Assembly: GCF_003711225.1 (NCBI RefSeq)
Contig: NZ_CP031030.1
Location: 310,001 to 374,000, forward strand
Reading direction: 5' to 3'
Length of the DNA stretch: 64,000 nucleotides
Source: Runella sp. SP2
Lineage (GTDB): Bacteria > Bacteroidota > Bacteroidia > Cytophagales > Spirosomataceae
The stretch's first letter is position 1. Every line of letters starts with the position of its first letter. Shown here one piece after another: positions 1 through 7,746 of this stretch. A program made the translations under genes and the position numbers. A model generated the notes under the pieces. That model was not told where the DNA came from. It worked only from the letters and a program-made list of their open reading frames with translations, and made no database searches.

Positions 1-1076
1 TGGAGGAGTTGCCCATTGCGCATCAGAATCGTCAATTGTTAAAGTCATTTTATGGAATACTCAAACCTTCGGACGAGCATTTGGAGTTTGTGTTGTTGAC
101 GGGTGTAAGCAAATTCGCCAAGGTCAGTGTGTTTTCGGATTTGAATAATCTTAATGACATAAGTTTAGATGATGATTACGCTAATTTGGTAGGGATTAGC
201 CAACCTGAATTGGAAGCTAGTTTTGAGGAAGAGATTAGTGTTTTGGCGGCAAAACAAGAAATTACTAGAGAAGCGTTTCTGGAAAAAGTAAAAGCGTGGT
301 ACAATGGGTATTCTTGGAACGGGACGGATAGGGTTTATAATCCTTTTTCATTATTAAATTTCTTTTCAAAGCGGGGCGCTTTTCAAAATTACTGGTTCAG
401 TACAGGCACACCTACGTGGTTAATTGGACTGTTGCGTAAGCAAGGAATTTATCAGATTGAAGGGCAAGAGGTTTCTGAAATTAGTTTAGATACCTTTGAT
501 ATTGAACGGTTAGAAGTCTATCCTATCTTATTCCAAACGGGCTATTTGACGATACGTTCGGGGGAAGATGGGATTTACGTGTTGGATTATCCTAACCAAG
601 AAGTGAAGCAATCGTTTTTGCAATATTTGCTGCAAAGCTATCGCCAAGGTTCATTGGGTGAGGGGTTACCTTTGGTAGTACACCTTCGGAATGCTTTGCA
701 AAACAATGACTTAGCGAAGGCAATGGAAGTGATAGATACAGTATTTTCGTCGTTGCCATATGATTTGTGGCAAAATGAGAATGAGCGTTTCTACCACGCA
801 CTTATCCATTTGACGTTTACCTTATTGGGCGTATATGTACAGTCGGAAGTTCATACTTCACGGGGTCGTTGTGATGCGTTGGTACAAACGCAGCGTTACG
901 TGTATGCGTTTGAATTTAAGTTAGACAAAACGTCATCGGAGGCGTTGGAGCAAGTAAAGACAAAAGGATATTTGGCACCCTACAAATCACTGGGGAAAGA
1001 ATTGGTGGCAGTGGGCGTGAATTTTTCGACGGCCACGAAGTCGGTTGAAAGCTGGGACGTAGCTGTTTTGAATTGA
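1..1076 (+). CDS. AAA-ATPase_like / PD-(D/E)XK nuclease-family protein, 5' truncated by window edge (copy 1)
   Basis: The reading frame is open from the first base and matches the complete neighbour at 1127-2671 from its residue 157 onward, so the N-terminal half with the Walker motifs lies outside the window. The visible part holds the rest of the AAA-ATPase_like region (LLTGVSKFAKVSVFSDLNN) and a C-terminal PD-(D/E)XK-like core (GRCDALV followed by YAFEFKL, giving the D...ExK residues). Proteins of this type are abundant in Bacteroidota and some other phyla; the cellular role is not established. The first 130 or so bases and everything after about base 384 are nearly identical to copy 2, while 148-383 is clearly diverged. 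The stop is 50 nt before copy 2. Confidence 0.88.
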   Translation, partial: EELPIAHQNRQLLKSFYGILKPSDEHLEFVLLTGVSKFAKVSVFSDLNNLNDISLDDDYANLVGISQPELEASFEEEISVLAAKQEITREAFLEKVKAWYNGYSWNGTDRVYNPFSLLNFFSKRGAFQNYWFSTGTPTWLIGLLRKQGIYQIEGQEVSEISLDTFDIERLEVYPILFQTGYLTIRSGEDGIYVLDYPNQEVKQSFLQYLLQSYRQGSLGEGLPLVVHLRNALQNNDLAKAMEVIDTVFSSLPYDLWQNENERFYHALIHLTFTLLGVYVQSEVHTSRGRCDALVQTQRYVYAFEFKLDKTSSEALEQVKTKGYLAPYKSLGKELVAVGVNFSTATKSVESWDVAVLN

Positions 1077-1098
1077 TTCTCTGATAAAAATTTCTGTC

Positions 1099-1106
1099 TA
1101 TCTTTG
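1099..1106 (+). promoter_or_regulatory. Bacteroidota -7 box (TATCTTTG) for the second AAA/PD-(D/E)XK gene
   Basis: TATCTTTG fits the TAnnTTTG consensus of the primary sigma factor in this phylum and lies 20 nt before the ATG at 1127. No TTTG is seen at the usual distance upstream, so the call rests on the -7 box only. It suggests copy 2 can be transcribed on its own. Confidence 0.4.
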
Positions 1107-1126
1107 TTTAAAGAAAGCGAGAAACG

Positions 1127-2671
1127 ATGCAAAAATATCCGATAGGAATTCAGAATTTTCAGAAACTCCGTGAGGGAGGGTTTGTTTATATTGACAAAAC
1201 GGTCTCCATTCATCGTCTGACGCAACAAGCAGGTTTTTACTTTCTATCGCGTCCTCGTCGCTTTGGAAAATCATTGTTGGTGAGTACGTTGCAGGCCTTG
1301 TACGAGGGCAAGAAGGAGTTATTTGAAGGCTTGTATATTGGGGATAAATGGGATTTTAGCCAGACGAACCCTACACTTGTGATTTATTTTAACCAAATGA
1401 GTTTGCGTGATGTGGGTTTGGAACAATCGCTGATAACGACGTTGCGCAACGAAGCGCGCCGCCACGCGTTAGTACTAGAGAGTGAAGGGGTGGGCTTTAT
1501 GTTTCAGGAGTTAATTGAGAAACTTCATATCAAGACGGGTCGCAAGGTGGTGGTGTTGGTGGATGAGTATGACAAGCCGATAGTAGATTATTTGGAGGAA
1601 TTGCCCATTGCGCATCAGAATCGTCAATTGTTAAAGTCATTTTATGGGATACTTAAACCTTCGGATGAACATTTGGAGTTTGTGTTGTTGACGGGCGTGA
1701 GCAAGTTTGCGAAAGTCAGTGTGTTTTCTGATTTGAATAACCTGCGAGACCTTACCCTCAATCCACAGTTTTCGGATTTGGTTGGTATCAATCAAGAAGA
1801 ACTTGTTTTGAATTTTAAGGCAGAAATTTCAGACTTAGCCAGTGAAAGAGGGATTACGGAGGAGGTATTTTTAGAGCAAATCAAGCATTGGTATAACGGC
1901 TATTCATGGGGAGGCAAGGCCAGTGTTTATAACCCATTTTCGTTGCTTAATTTTTTTGCTGACAATGGTAGCTTCCAAAATTACTGGTTCAGTACAGGGA
2001 CGCCTACGTGGTTAATTGGACTGTTGCGTAAGCAAGGAATTTATCAGATTGAAGGGCAAGAGGTTTCTGAAATTAGTTTAGATACCTTTGATATTGAACA
2101 GTTAGAAGTCTATCCTATCTTATTCCAAACGGGCTATTTGACGATACGGTCAAAAGAAGATGGGATTTATGTGTTGGATTATCCTAACCAAGAAGTGAAG
2201 CAATCGTTTTTGCAATATTTGCTGCAAAGCTATCGCCAAGGTTCATTGGGTGAGGGGTTACCTTTGGTAGTACACCTTCGGAATGCTTTGCAAAACAATG
2301 ACTTAGCGAAGGCAATGGAAGTGATAGATACAGTATTTTCGTCGTTGCCATATGATTTGTGGCAAAATGAGAATGAGCGTTTTTACCACGCACTCATCCA
2401 TTTGACGTTTACCTTATTGGGCGTATATGTACAGTCGGAAGTTCATACTTCACGGGGTCGTTGTGATGCGTTGGTGCAAACACAACTTTACGTGTATGCG
2501 TTTGAATTTAAGTTAGACAAAACTTCTTTGGAGGCGTTGGAGCAAGTAAAGACAAAAGGATATTTGGCACCCTACAAATCACTGGGGAAAGAATTGGTGG
2601 CAGTGGGCGTGAATTTTTCGACAAAAATGAAATCAGTAGAAAGCTGGCTAATAGAGGTTATCAACGACTAA
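1127..2671 (+). CDS. AAA-ATPase_like / PD-(D/E)XK nuclease-family protein (copy 2, complete)
   Basis: This is a 514-residue protein. The N-terminal AAA-ATPase_like domain has the variant P-loop RPRRFGKS (about residues 42-49) and a Walker B-like strand VVVLVDEYDKP (about 143-153). The C-terminal PD-(D/E)XK-like domain has GRCDALV and YAFEFKL (about 445-465). The architecture matches the PF09820 plus PF08011 family. There is no signal peptide, so it should be cytosolic. Nuclease activity is inferred from the motif only. Known family members occur as multi-copy paralogues within one genome, which fits the tandem copy directly upstream. Function is unknown; DNA maintenance, defence or selfish roles are all possible. 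Confidence 0.9.
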   Translation: MQKYPIGIQNFQKLREGGFVYIDKTVSIHRLTQQAGFYFLSRPRRFGKSLLVSTLQALYEGKKELFEGLYIGDKWDFSQTNPTLVIYFNQMSLRDVGLEQSLITTLRNEARRHALVLESEGVGFMFQELIEKLHIKTGRKVVVLVDEYDKPIVDYLEELPIAHQNRQLLKSFYGILKPSDEHLEFVLLTGVSKFAKVSVFSDLNNLRDLTLNPQFSDLVGINQEELVLNFKAEISDLASERGITEEVFLEQIKHWYNGYSWGGKASVYNPFSLLNFFADNGSFQNYWFSTGTPTWLIGLLRKQGIYQIEGQEVSEISLDTFDIEQLEVYPILFQTGYLTIRSKEDGIYVLDYPNQEVKQSFLQYLLQSYRQGSLGEGLPLVVHLRNALQNNDLAKAMEVIDTVFSSLPYDLWQNENERFYHALIHLTFTLLGVYVQSEVHTSRGRCDALVQTQLYVYAFEFKLDKTSLEALEQVKTKGYLAPYKSLGKELVAVGVNFSTKMKSVESWLIEVIND

Positions 2672-2721
2672 ACCAGCTACGAAGCACAACTTTCTACGCT
2701 AAATTCGAGTAAAATGAGCCG

Positions 2722-3501
2722 TTATTTAGCCTGAGCGTATTGACTTAAATCAGGGCGTTTAAAGTCCGTGAAAATGCTTTCAGGAAGCTGATCAAATACC
2801 ATAATATCGGTCAGGTCGCGGTCGCCACGCTCGCCCGAAAGTAAAATTTTTCCGTGTTTTTTGTAATCGGTCCACGGGCGGATGAAGCCAGGTTTTTCGG
2901 CGTCAAATTTGGGATAATACGCCCATTGCCACACCAAATGATTGGCTTTGTTGACCCAAACCTTGTACTTATTATCAGGCGTGTTCCCTACGTTTTTGAA
3001 CGTCAATTGAATCACATCGGCATCGGCTCCGTCTTGTGTTTTTTCTTCCCCAAGGTATTTTAAAGTAACACCCGAATCTTTGAGTTTGAAGGGCATGGTA
3101 AGCCAGTAGCCGTCATTAATCCAAGCACCTTTCCCTTGTTTTAAATACTTCGCCAATGAGTCAGCGTGGGTTTGTTCTTGTCCGTATTTGAAAATCCGTC
3201 CTTTGCCGTCGTTGATGTTTAATAAAATGGTTTGGTCATTATTGACATTGTCAACGCGGACGTTCCCTGTCCATTTGTCCCAAATCAATTTTCGGTTTCC
3301 GAAGAAGTTCCAGGCAATAAAACGGGTTTTGTCCCAATTTTTGCGCCCGCCCATTGCATCCATCGCTTTATCGGCAAGTTCAATGGCTTTGGGGTCGGAG
3401 CCTGCTTGGTCAAATCCTGCGGCGGCAGGGTTTTTCTGGGCAAAAATTGCGCCTGCGAAAAGAAGATAAACAAGCGTACTAGTAGAAAAAAAATGCTTCA
3501 T
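2722..3501 (-). CDS. Exported protein of unknown function, possibly LolA-like (DUF6503-type)
   Basis: The ATG at 3501 gives a 259-residue protein that begins MKHFFSTSTLVYLLFAGAIF and has a clear signal peptide ending near AQ. An in-frame start further upstream would put 21 extra residues before the signal sequence and is less likely. The mature part carries a helix (AIELADKAMDAMGG) and then a strand-rich region with WNFFGNRKLIWDKWTG, NPDNKYKVW-like and WQWAYYPKF segments. That pattern resembles Bacteroidota periplasmic proteins with a lipoprotein-carrier (LolA-like) half-barrel; the family assignment is tentative. It is divergent from the universal stress gene at 3648, with which it shares a 146-bp intergenic region. 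Confidence 0.75.
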   Translation of the reverse strand: MKHFFSTSTLVYLLFAGAIFAQKNPAAAGFDQAGSDPKAIELADKAMDAMGGRKNWDKTRFIAWNFFGNRKLIWDKWTGNVRVDNVNNDQTILLNINDGKGRIFKYGQEQTHADSLAKYLKQGKGAWINDGYWLTMPFKLKDSGVTLKYLGEEKTQDGADADVIQLTFKNVGNTPDNKYKVWVNKANHLVWQWAYYPKFDAEKPGFIRPWTDYKKHGKILLSGERGDRDLTDIMVFDQLPESIFTDFKRPDLSQYAQAK

Positions 3502-3647
3502 ATATGTGGTTTTTAGGGTTAAAATTCGCAAAAAGTAGGCATCTACTGTCCTAATTGATGTCAATCAGGAAGATAACTGATTTTTGTCATACATTTTTCA
3601 GTTTTATAGAGAGAATTTTACATCGTTCAATTCAACCACACACAACG

Positions 3648-4490
3648 ATGAGAGCAATATTAGTTCCGATAGATTTTTCCGAAAATTCACAACGAGCGTT
3701 GGAGTTTGCGCAGGAAATAGCCGAACGTTACGACGCAGGTATATCATTGGTTCACGCCTTTCATCCGCCCGTTGTGGATCCCAACCTGCCTGCTGAAACG
3801 CTCGTAGCGTTGGCCGAACAAACCGAAAAACTCAACCAAGAGACCCTCTTGAAGTGGGAGAACGATTGTAGAGCGGATGGTTTTGCGTGCCAAAGTAAAC
3901 TCGTTTATGGAGCTGCCTCAGAAGTGGTTTTGGAAGAAATCAAAACCCAAAAGCCGATTTTAGTGGTGATGGGGAGAACAGGAAAAGGGGGGTGGATGGA
4001 TAAAATAATTGGGAGTGTAGCGGCGGGAGTGGCAGGAAAAGCAAGTTGTCCTGTGTTGGTTTTACCGCCACAAACAGAAATTCGTACGATTCGGAAAATT
4101 GTGTATGCGACCGAACTCGAACGCCCCGAAGAAAATGCGCTTGGATTTGCATTCAATCTTGCCGAACACTTTAAAGCGGAGCTTGATTTAGTGAAAGTAA
4201 GAGCACCTTTTGAAGTGGATGTGTTTAACGATGAGGAGTTTGTGCAAGACATTGCGGCGGTTTTGGGTACTAAAAAGTACACTTTGCAGGTCGTAGAAGC
4301 TGATTCAGTCGTGGGTGGGCTTCAAAAATATGCGGATGAACAACACGCGGATCTGATCGTAATGGCTACCCGTAAGCGGGATTGGTTATCGGGCATTATT
4401 AATCCGAGCGTGTCGAAAAAAATGGTACTCGCTACGCACATTCCCGTGCTTGTGTGTCATTTAGAAATTGTAGAGACATTAGAAGTATAG
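3648..4490 (+). CDS. Universal stress protein, tandem UspA domains
   Basis: This 280-residue protein starts at MRAILVPIDFSENSQRALEF, the normal UspA N-terminus, so an in-frame upstream start at 3555 is rejected. Two Usp domains follow one another (about 1-145 and 150-275). The first has the nucleotide-loop signature VMGRTGKGGWMDKIIGSVA (G-2x-G-9x-G-S type), implying ATP binding. The second ends in VMATRKRDWLSGIINPSVS, where the loop is less canonical and may not bind nucleotide. The duplicated form is common in Bacteroidota. The protein is cytosolic and its exact stress role cannot be read from the sequence. A strong terminator follows at 4547. Confidence 0.9.
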   Translation: MRAILVPIDFSENSQRALEFAQEIAERYDAGISLVHAFHPPVVDPNLPAETLVALAEQTEKLNQETLLKWENDCRADGFACQSKLVYGAASEVVLEEIKTQKPILVVMGRTGKGGWMDKIIGSVAAGVAGKASCPVLVLPPQTEIRTIRKIVYATELERPEENALGFAFNLAEHFKAELDLVKVRAPFEVDVFNDEEFVQDIAAVLGTKKYTLQVVEADSVVGGLQKYADEQHADLIVMATRKRDWLSGIINPSVSKKMVLATHIPVLVCHLEIVETLEV

Positions 4491-4546
4491 TGCTGAAAAT
4501 AGCACTCAAACTATAAAAATCTTGCGAGAATGGGTTGTTTATAGCA

Positions 4547-4579
4547 CACCTAGGGTCGGTTTGACCCTAGGTGTCTTTG
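4547..4579 (+). terminator. Rho-independent terminator after the universal stress gene
   Basis: There is a perfect 11-bp stem CACCTAGGGTC / GACCCTAGGTG with loop GGTTT, followed by a T-rich tract (TCTTTGTTTTT). It separates two convergent units. The T tract is on the plus side, so it mainly serves the stress gene. Confidence 0.85.
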
Positions 4580-4582
4580 TTT

Positions 4583-5608
4583 TTAGAAGTCGCCTGTGTA
4601 AAATGGACTAACGACATAATGGCTAGAGTCGCGCTGCAAGCGATTGGAGGCGCGTTCTATCCAAACAACGTAATCCGTTTCCCCATGCTTTCGGTTTGAG
4701 ATGCCCAATAATTGCTCCTGAGCGCGGCGTTTGTGTGCATACACCACAGCCACTTGACGGATGTGTACTTTCTGAATTTCTTCCTTGCTTACCTCTTTTC
4801 CATCTACAAATAAGGTGATGTTTTCGTGGTATTTTGGATAGACGTCTAAGTATTTGTCGGGACGCACGTACACCATCGTCCCCTGTCGTTTGAAAAAACT
4901 TGCTTCCAATAACTGATTCATGTTGCCCGACCAAGTTCTTTCCATTTTTTTGCGATATTCGGCGGGATAGGTTTGAGTCCCTCTGATTTTATCTTTGAAA
5001 GAAATGTCAAATAGAGATTGCTTAAATGCGCTGTTGTAGGTAAATAAACCTTCTTGCGCTAGGACTTGAGAAAGCGAATTGGGGTAGTCAGACGGGTGAA
5101 TGTCGGGATAGCAACCCACTTCTGGGTCGTAACAAAAATCAAAAAAGGCCATTTTATATCCTTCTGATGTCTTGTCTCTTCGCTTGACAACTTTCATGGC
5201 TTCGCTGCCGTAGTCACCCAAAATTACGTTTTTAATGTCCGAAATGCGTCCTTCCGCGTCACGTTCTACTCCTTGAAGTTCAAAAGCAACGCCGTGTTTT
5301 TTTAGTGTTTTTTGAATGGCAGCGAGGTCTTTATCGGTGGCATAAGGAGTGATAACACCGTACAGTTTTCCTTTTTTAGCCACCAAATAACGGGTTCCAA
5401 ACTCTGGTGGGCTCAACGACGTAAGTTGGGCGGGAGAGTAAGACTGCAAACACATTAAAATAATGCCCATTGCCACAACAAACGAAGCATATCGCCAGCT
5501 GCTTCGCCAAGTGGAAGCTCGGTTCATCATCGAAATCCGACTTTTGAGCAGCGATTGATTGAAGTGGTTGGTAAACGTAAAGTGTTCGGGGGAGGTGAAG
5601 GTTTTCAT
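4583..5608 (-). CDS. Peptidase-less paralogue of the M56 sensor protein (third tandem copy)
   Basis: A 341-residue protein. It opens with MKTFTSPEHFTFTNHFNQSL and continues LLKSRISMMNRAS, which matches the cytosolic loop before the last membrane helix of the M56 protein at 7747-9606. One membrane helix follows (about 35-55). The rest is predicted extracytoplasmic and contains the shared sensor module (LYGVITPYATDKDLAAIQKT, then a GRISDIKNV strand). It lacks the first three membrane helices and the HExxH metalloprotease site, so it cannot be a protease. Its ATG overlaps the TGA of the gene before it by 4 bp (ATGA), so translation is probably coupled. It is the last gene of the blaI operon. Sensor or decoy function is inference. 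Confidence 0.8.
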   Translation of the reverse strand: MKTFTSPEHFTFTNHFNQSLLKSRISMMNRASTWRSSWRYASFVVAMGIILMCLQSYSPAQLTSLSPPEFGTRYLVAKKGKLYGVITPYATDKDLAAIQKTLKKHGVAFELQGVERDAEGRISDIKNVILGDYGSEAMKVVKRRDKTSEGYKMAFFDFCYDPEVGCYPDIHPSDYPNSLSQVLAQEGLFTYNSAFKQSLFDISFKDKIRGTQTYPAEYRKKMERTWSGNMNQLLEASFFKRQGTMVYVRPDKYLDVYPKYHENITLFVDGKEVSKEEIQKVHIRQVAVVYAHKRRAQEQLLGISNRKHGETDYVVWIERASNRLQRDSSHYVVSPFYTGDF

Positions 5609-6672
5609 GGCAGTATGGGTGATTGATTCGTGAAAATGGCAAACGTTCGCTTAATGATTGGAGGGTTTTCGTCGTCGTGCCAAGCATAACAATGCACGGC
5701 GTATAAGTCATTGATTGTCAGTTTTTCGGCATCTTCGAGGGTAGAGGTTTGGTTGTCGATGATAAAAAGAGCGTCTCGGTAAAAACTTTCAATGCGTAAA
5801 TGTTTTTCGGACGAAAAGTAAATTTGGTTACGTGCGCCTGTTTGGCATAAATAACTGAGTCCGCTTTCCTTAAACTCGGACAAACTCATTTTTTTATGAT
5901 TCGCAGGGTCTTTTCTGCGTTCTTGGTATTCACGTTTGAAGTGCTCGTAACGGTGTGCATGAAACCAATCGTAAACTTCATTTTCGTCTTTTTGAGCAAG
6001 GTCAGCGAGAGAGGAAACGGCTGTGTAGGAACGGCCTGCGCTACAAAAATTTCTTGCGATTTCTATGTAGCCACCCGTGGGCGCAATTGGTTTTTTAGCA
6101 TCATCAATCCTGCTTTGGCATTGGCTTTTTTTATCATTGTGGGTCCAGATAGTTTCCAGATTAATGGCAGTGATAAAATGGCTGATTGGGTCAAATTTGA
6201 TTTGGTTAACCGAAAAACTCCACCCAATTTTTCGAAACTCGTCTTGAATATTGGCTAAATCCTGCAACGTACATTTGTGCGTAAGAACCCAGTAAAGCCG
6301 ATTGTTTTGAAATACAACGTAAGGCGTTTTAGACAATAAGGTGTCCGAAAGAGTGATTGAAGCCGTTTTCGCTACCGCAAGGGGAGCAGGGGCTAGTTTA
6401 AAATCATTGAAATGGACGCTTGGAGGCGCTTGCGGCGGAATTAAAACGGCCTTCAACTCAGGTACTTTCTGAACAATTATCTTTTGAACCTCCTCCCGAT
6501 AGGGCTTCGTAAACGCCGCACATACCCAAATCGACGCAATAAACAGCCCGTACTTACCAAAGGCTTTCCAGCTAGATTTACGTTTGTTCATCATCGTAAT
6601 CCGACTTTTGAGCAGCGATTGATTGAAGTGGTTGGTAAACGTAAAGTGTTCGGGAGAGGTGAAGGTTTTCAT
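5605..6672 (-). CDS. Peptidase-less paralogue of the M56 sensor protein (second tandem copy)
   Basis: 355 residues with the same layout: the MKTFTSPEHF leader, the LLKSRITMMNKRKSSWKAFG cytosolic segment, one membrane helix (YGLFIASIWVCAAFT) and an external domain. That domain holds LYWVLTHKCTLQDLANIQDE and FDPISHFITAINLE, equivalent to modules in the neighbouring copies. No HExxH is present. Its ATG overlaps the TGA of the preceding copy by 4 bp. The first 85 bp are nearly identical to the starts of the two sister genes, but the external domain is strongly diverged. This fits duplication followed by divergence of the ligand-facing part. Confidence 0.8.
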   Translation of the reverse strand: MKTFTSPEHFTFTNHFNQSLLKSRITMMNKRKSSWKAFGKYGLFIASIWVCAAFTKPYREEVQKIIVQKVPELKAVLIPPQAPPSVHFNDFKLAPAPLAVAKTASITLSDTLLSKTPYVVFQNNRLYWVLTHKCTLQDLANIQDEFRKIGWSFSVNQIKFDPISHFITAINLETIWTHNDKKSQCQSRIDDAKKPIAPTGGYIEIARNFCSAGRSYTAVSSLADLAQKDENEVYDWFHAHRYEHFKREYQERRKDPANHKKMSLSEFKESGLSYLCQTGARNQIYFSSEKHLRIESFYRDALFIIDNQTSTLEDAEKLTINDLYAVHCYAWHDDENPPIIKRTFAIFTNQSPILP

Positions 6673-7742
6673 GGATTTAGGGGTTCGGTAAAAATCAAAA
6701 TATAATGCTGCCTCAAGAGTTTATTTTCTTGCCAAGTTTCTTTAAAAATGGCCGAGTAAAAGTCTTTAATGTGTATTTTTTCTACCTCCTCAAGTGTTGA
6801 CGGATTACCATTTAATAAAATAATATCGTTACGTCGTGGTTTGGCAATGCTGAGAAAATCGTTTTCTGTTAGATTGAGATAATTAGATTGTTTTACAAGG
6901 GAATTTTGAGGAGTTGGCTTGGCTAATTTTAGTAAGGTCTCTTTTGTGATTGACGTGCTTCCTCCTGGGCCTAAACTGTCGCTTGTTTTTATTTCCAAAT
7001 AGCTGATTCTGTTTTTTTGCCGTAGTACCTGAGCTAATTGGTCGTCTTTTTGGGCTAGTACCTTTAATTCATCTGGCATTTTTTGACTATCAAGAGTACC
7101 ACAACTTTTTTGGGTTAAAGAAACATAGCCTCCATGTGAACTTACGGGTTTGTCGTAATTGTCAGGGATAAACGATTTATAACCACAACCATTCCCTTTT
7201 GCCTCAACTGAAATAATGAATGAATTAAGTGGGTCTAACTGGAAGCCTGATACTTCAAAAGTTTGGTTATGTTTGACAAACTCTTTTTTCATATCCACCA
7301 AATCTTCCATTGTTGTTTTAGGGGTAATTAGCCAATAAAGTGCATCATTTTTATAAATGATATATTTTGTTGCCGAAATGTATTTTTGAGTATCGGTATT
7401 GGTAACAACGGGGTTCTGAATGTCTGAAAATGATGTCGAGTCCAAAGAGGAGCGGACAGGAGCTTCAAAAATAAAATCATTGAAGATAGTTTCATGCTTC
7501 GTTTTTGGAGTTAGAACTGCTTCCAATTCAGGGACTTGCTCAACGATTTGAGCTGCGACTTTTGCTCGATACGGCTTCGTAAACGCCGCGCATACCCAAA
7601 TCGACGTAATAAACAGCCCGTATTTACCAACCGCTTTCCAGTTGGATTTACGTTTGTTCATCATTGCAATCCGACTTTTGAGTAGCGATTGATTGAAGTG
7701 GTTGGTAAACGTAAAATGTTCGGGGGAGGTGAAGGTTTTCAT
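6669..7742 (-). CDS. Peptidase-less paralogue of the M56 sensor protein (first tandem copy)
   Basis: The start is taken as the ATG at 7742 (MKTFTSPEHF), which both sister genes share; a longer start at 7769 would overlap the M56 stop. That gives 357 residues. A cytosolic leader (LLKSRIAMMNKRKSNWKAVG) is followed by a single helix YGLFITSIWVCAAFT. The external domain contains LYWLITPKTTMEDLVDMKKE and LDPLNSFIISVEAKG. There is no protease motif. It begins only 4 nt after the stop of the M56 gene, so it is co-transcribed with blaI-M56. Role unknown; membrane anchoring next to the M56 protein is inference. Confidence 0.8.
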   Translation of the reverse strand: MKTFTSPEHFTFTNHFNQSLLKSRIAMMNKRKSNWKAVGKYGLFITSIWVCAAFTKPYRAKVAAQIVEQVPELEAVLTPKTKHETIFNDFIFEAPVRSSLDSTSFSDIQNPVVTNTDTQKYISATKYIIYKNDALYWLITPKTTMEDLVDMKKEFVKHNQTFEVSGFQLDPLNSFIISVEAKGNGCGYKSFIPDNYDKPVSSHGGYVSLTQKSCGTLDSQKMPDELKVLAQKDDQLAQVLRQKNRISYLEIKTSDSLGPGGSTSITKETLLKLAKPTPQNSLVKQSNYLNLTENDFLSIAKPRRNDIILLNGNPSTLEEVEKIHIKDFYSAIFKETWQENKLLRQHYILIFTEPLNP

Positions 7743-7746
7743 GGAT

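Larger units (their letters stand above)
1..2664 (+). repeat. Tandem duplication of the PD-(D/E)XK gene, offset 1592 bp
   Basis: Bases 9-147 match 1601-1739 and bases 384-1015 match 1976-2607 almost base for base at a constant 1592-bp offset without indels. The 236 bp between them (148-383 against 1740-1975) differ strongly at DNA level but still align as protein. This mosaic is what gene conversion between paralogues leaves. Confidence 0.85.
5525..7743 (-). repeat. Three 85-bp direct repeats at the starts of the M56-tail paralogues
   Basis: Nearly identical 85-bp segments at 5525-5609, 6589-6673 and 7659-7743 cover the start codons and the FTNHFNQSLLKSRI-coding part. Similarity extends further into the membrane helix, and the equivalent internal segment of the M56 gene is near 8640-8790. 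The repeats mark the breakpoints of serial tandem duplication and could support further expansion or loss by recombination. Confidence 0.85.
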
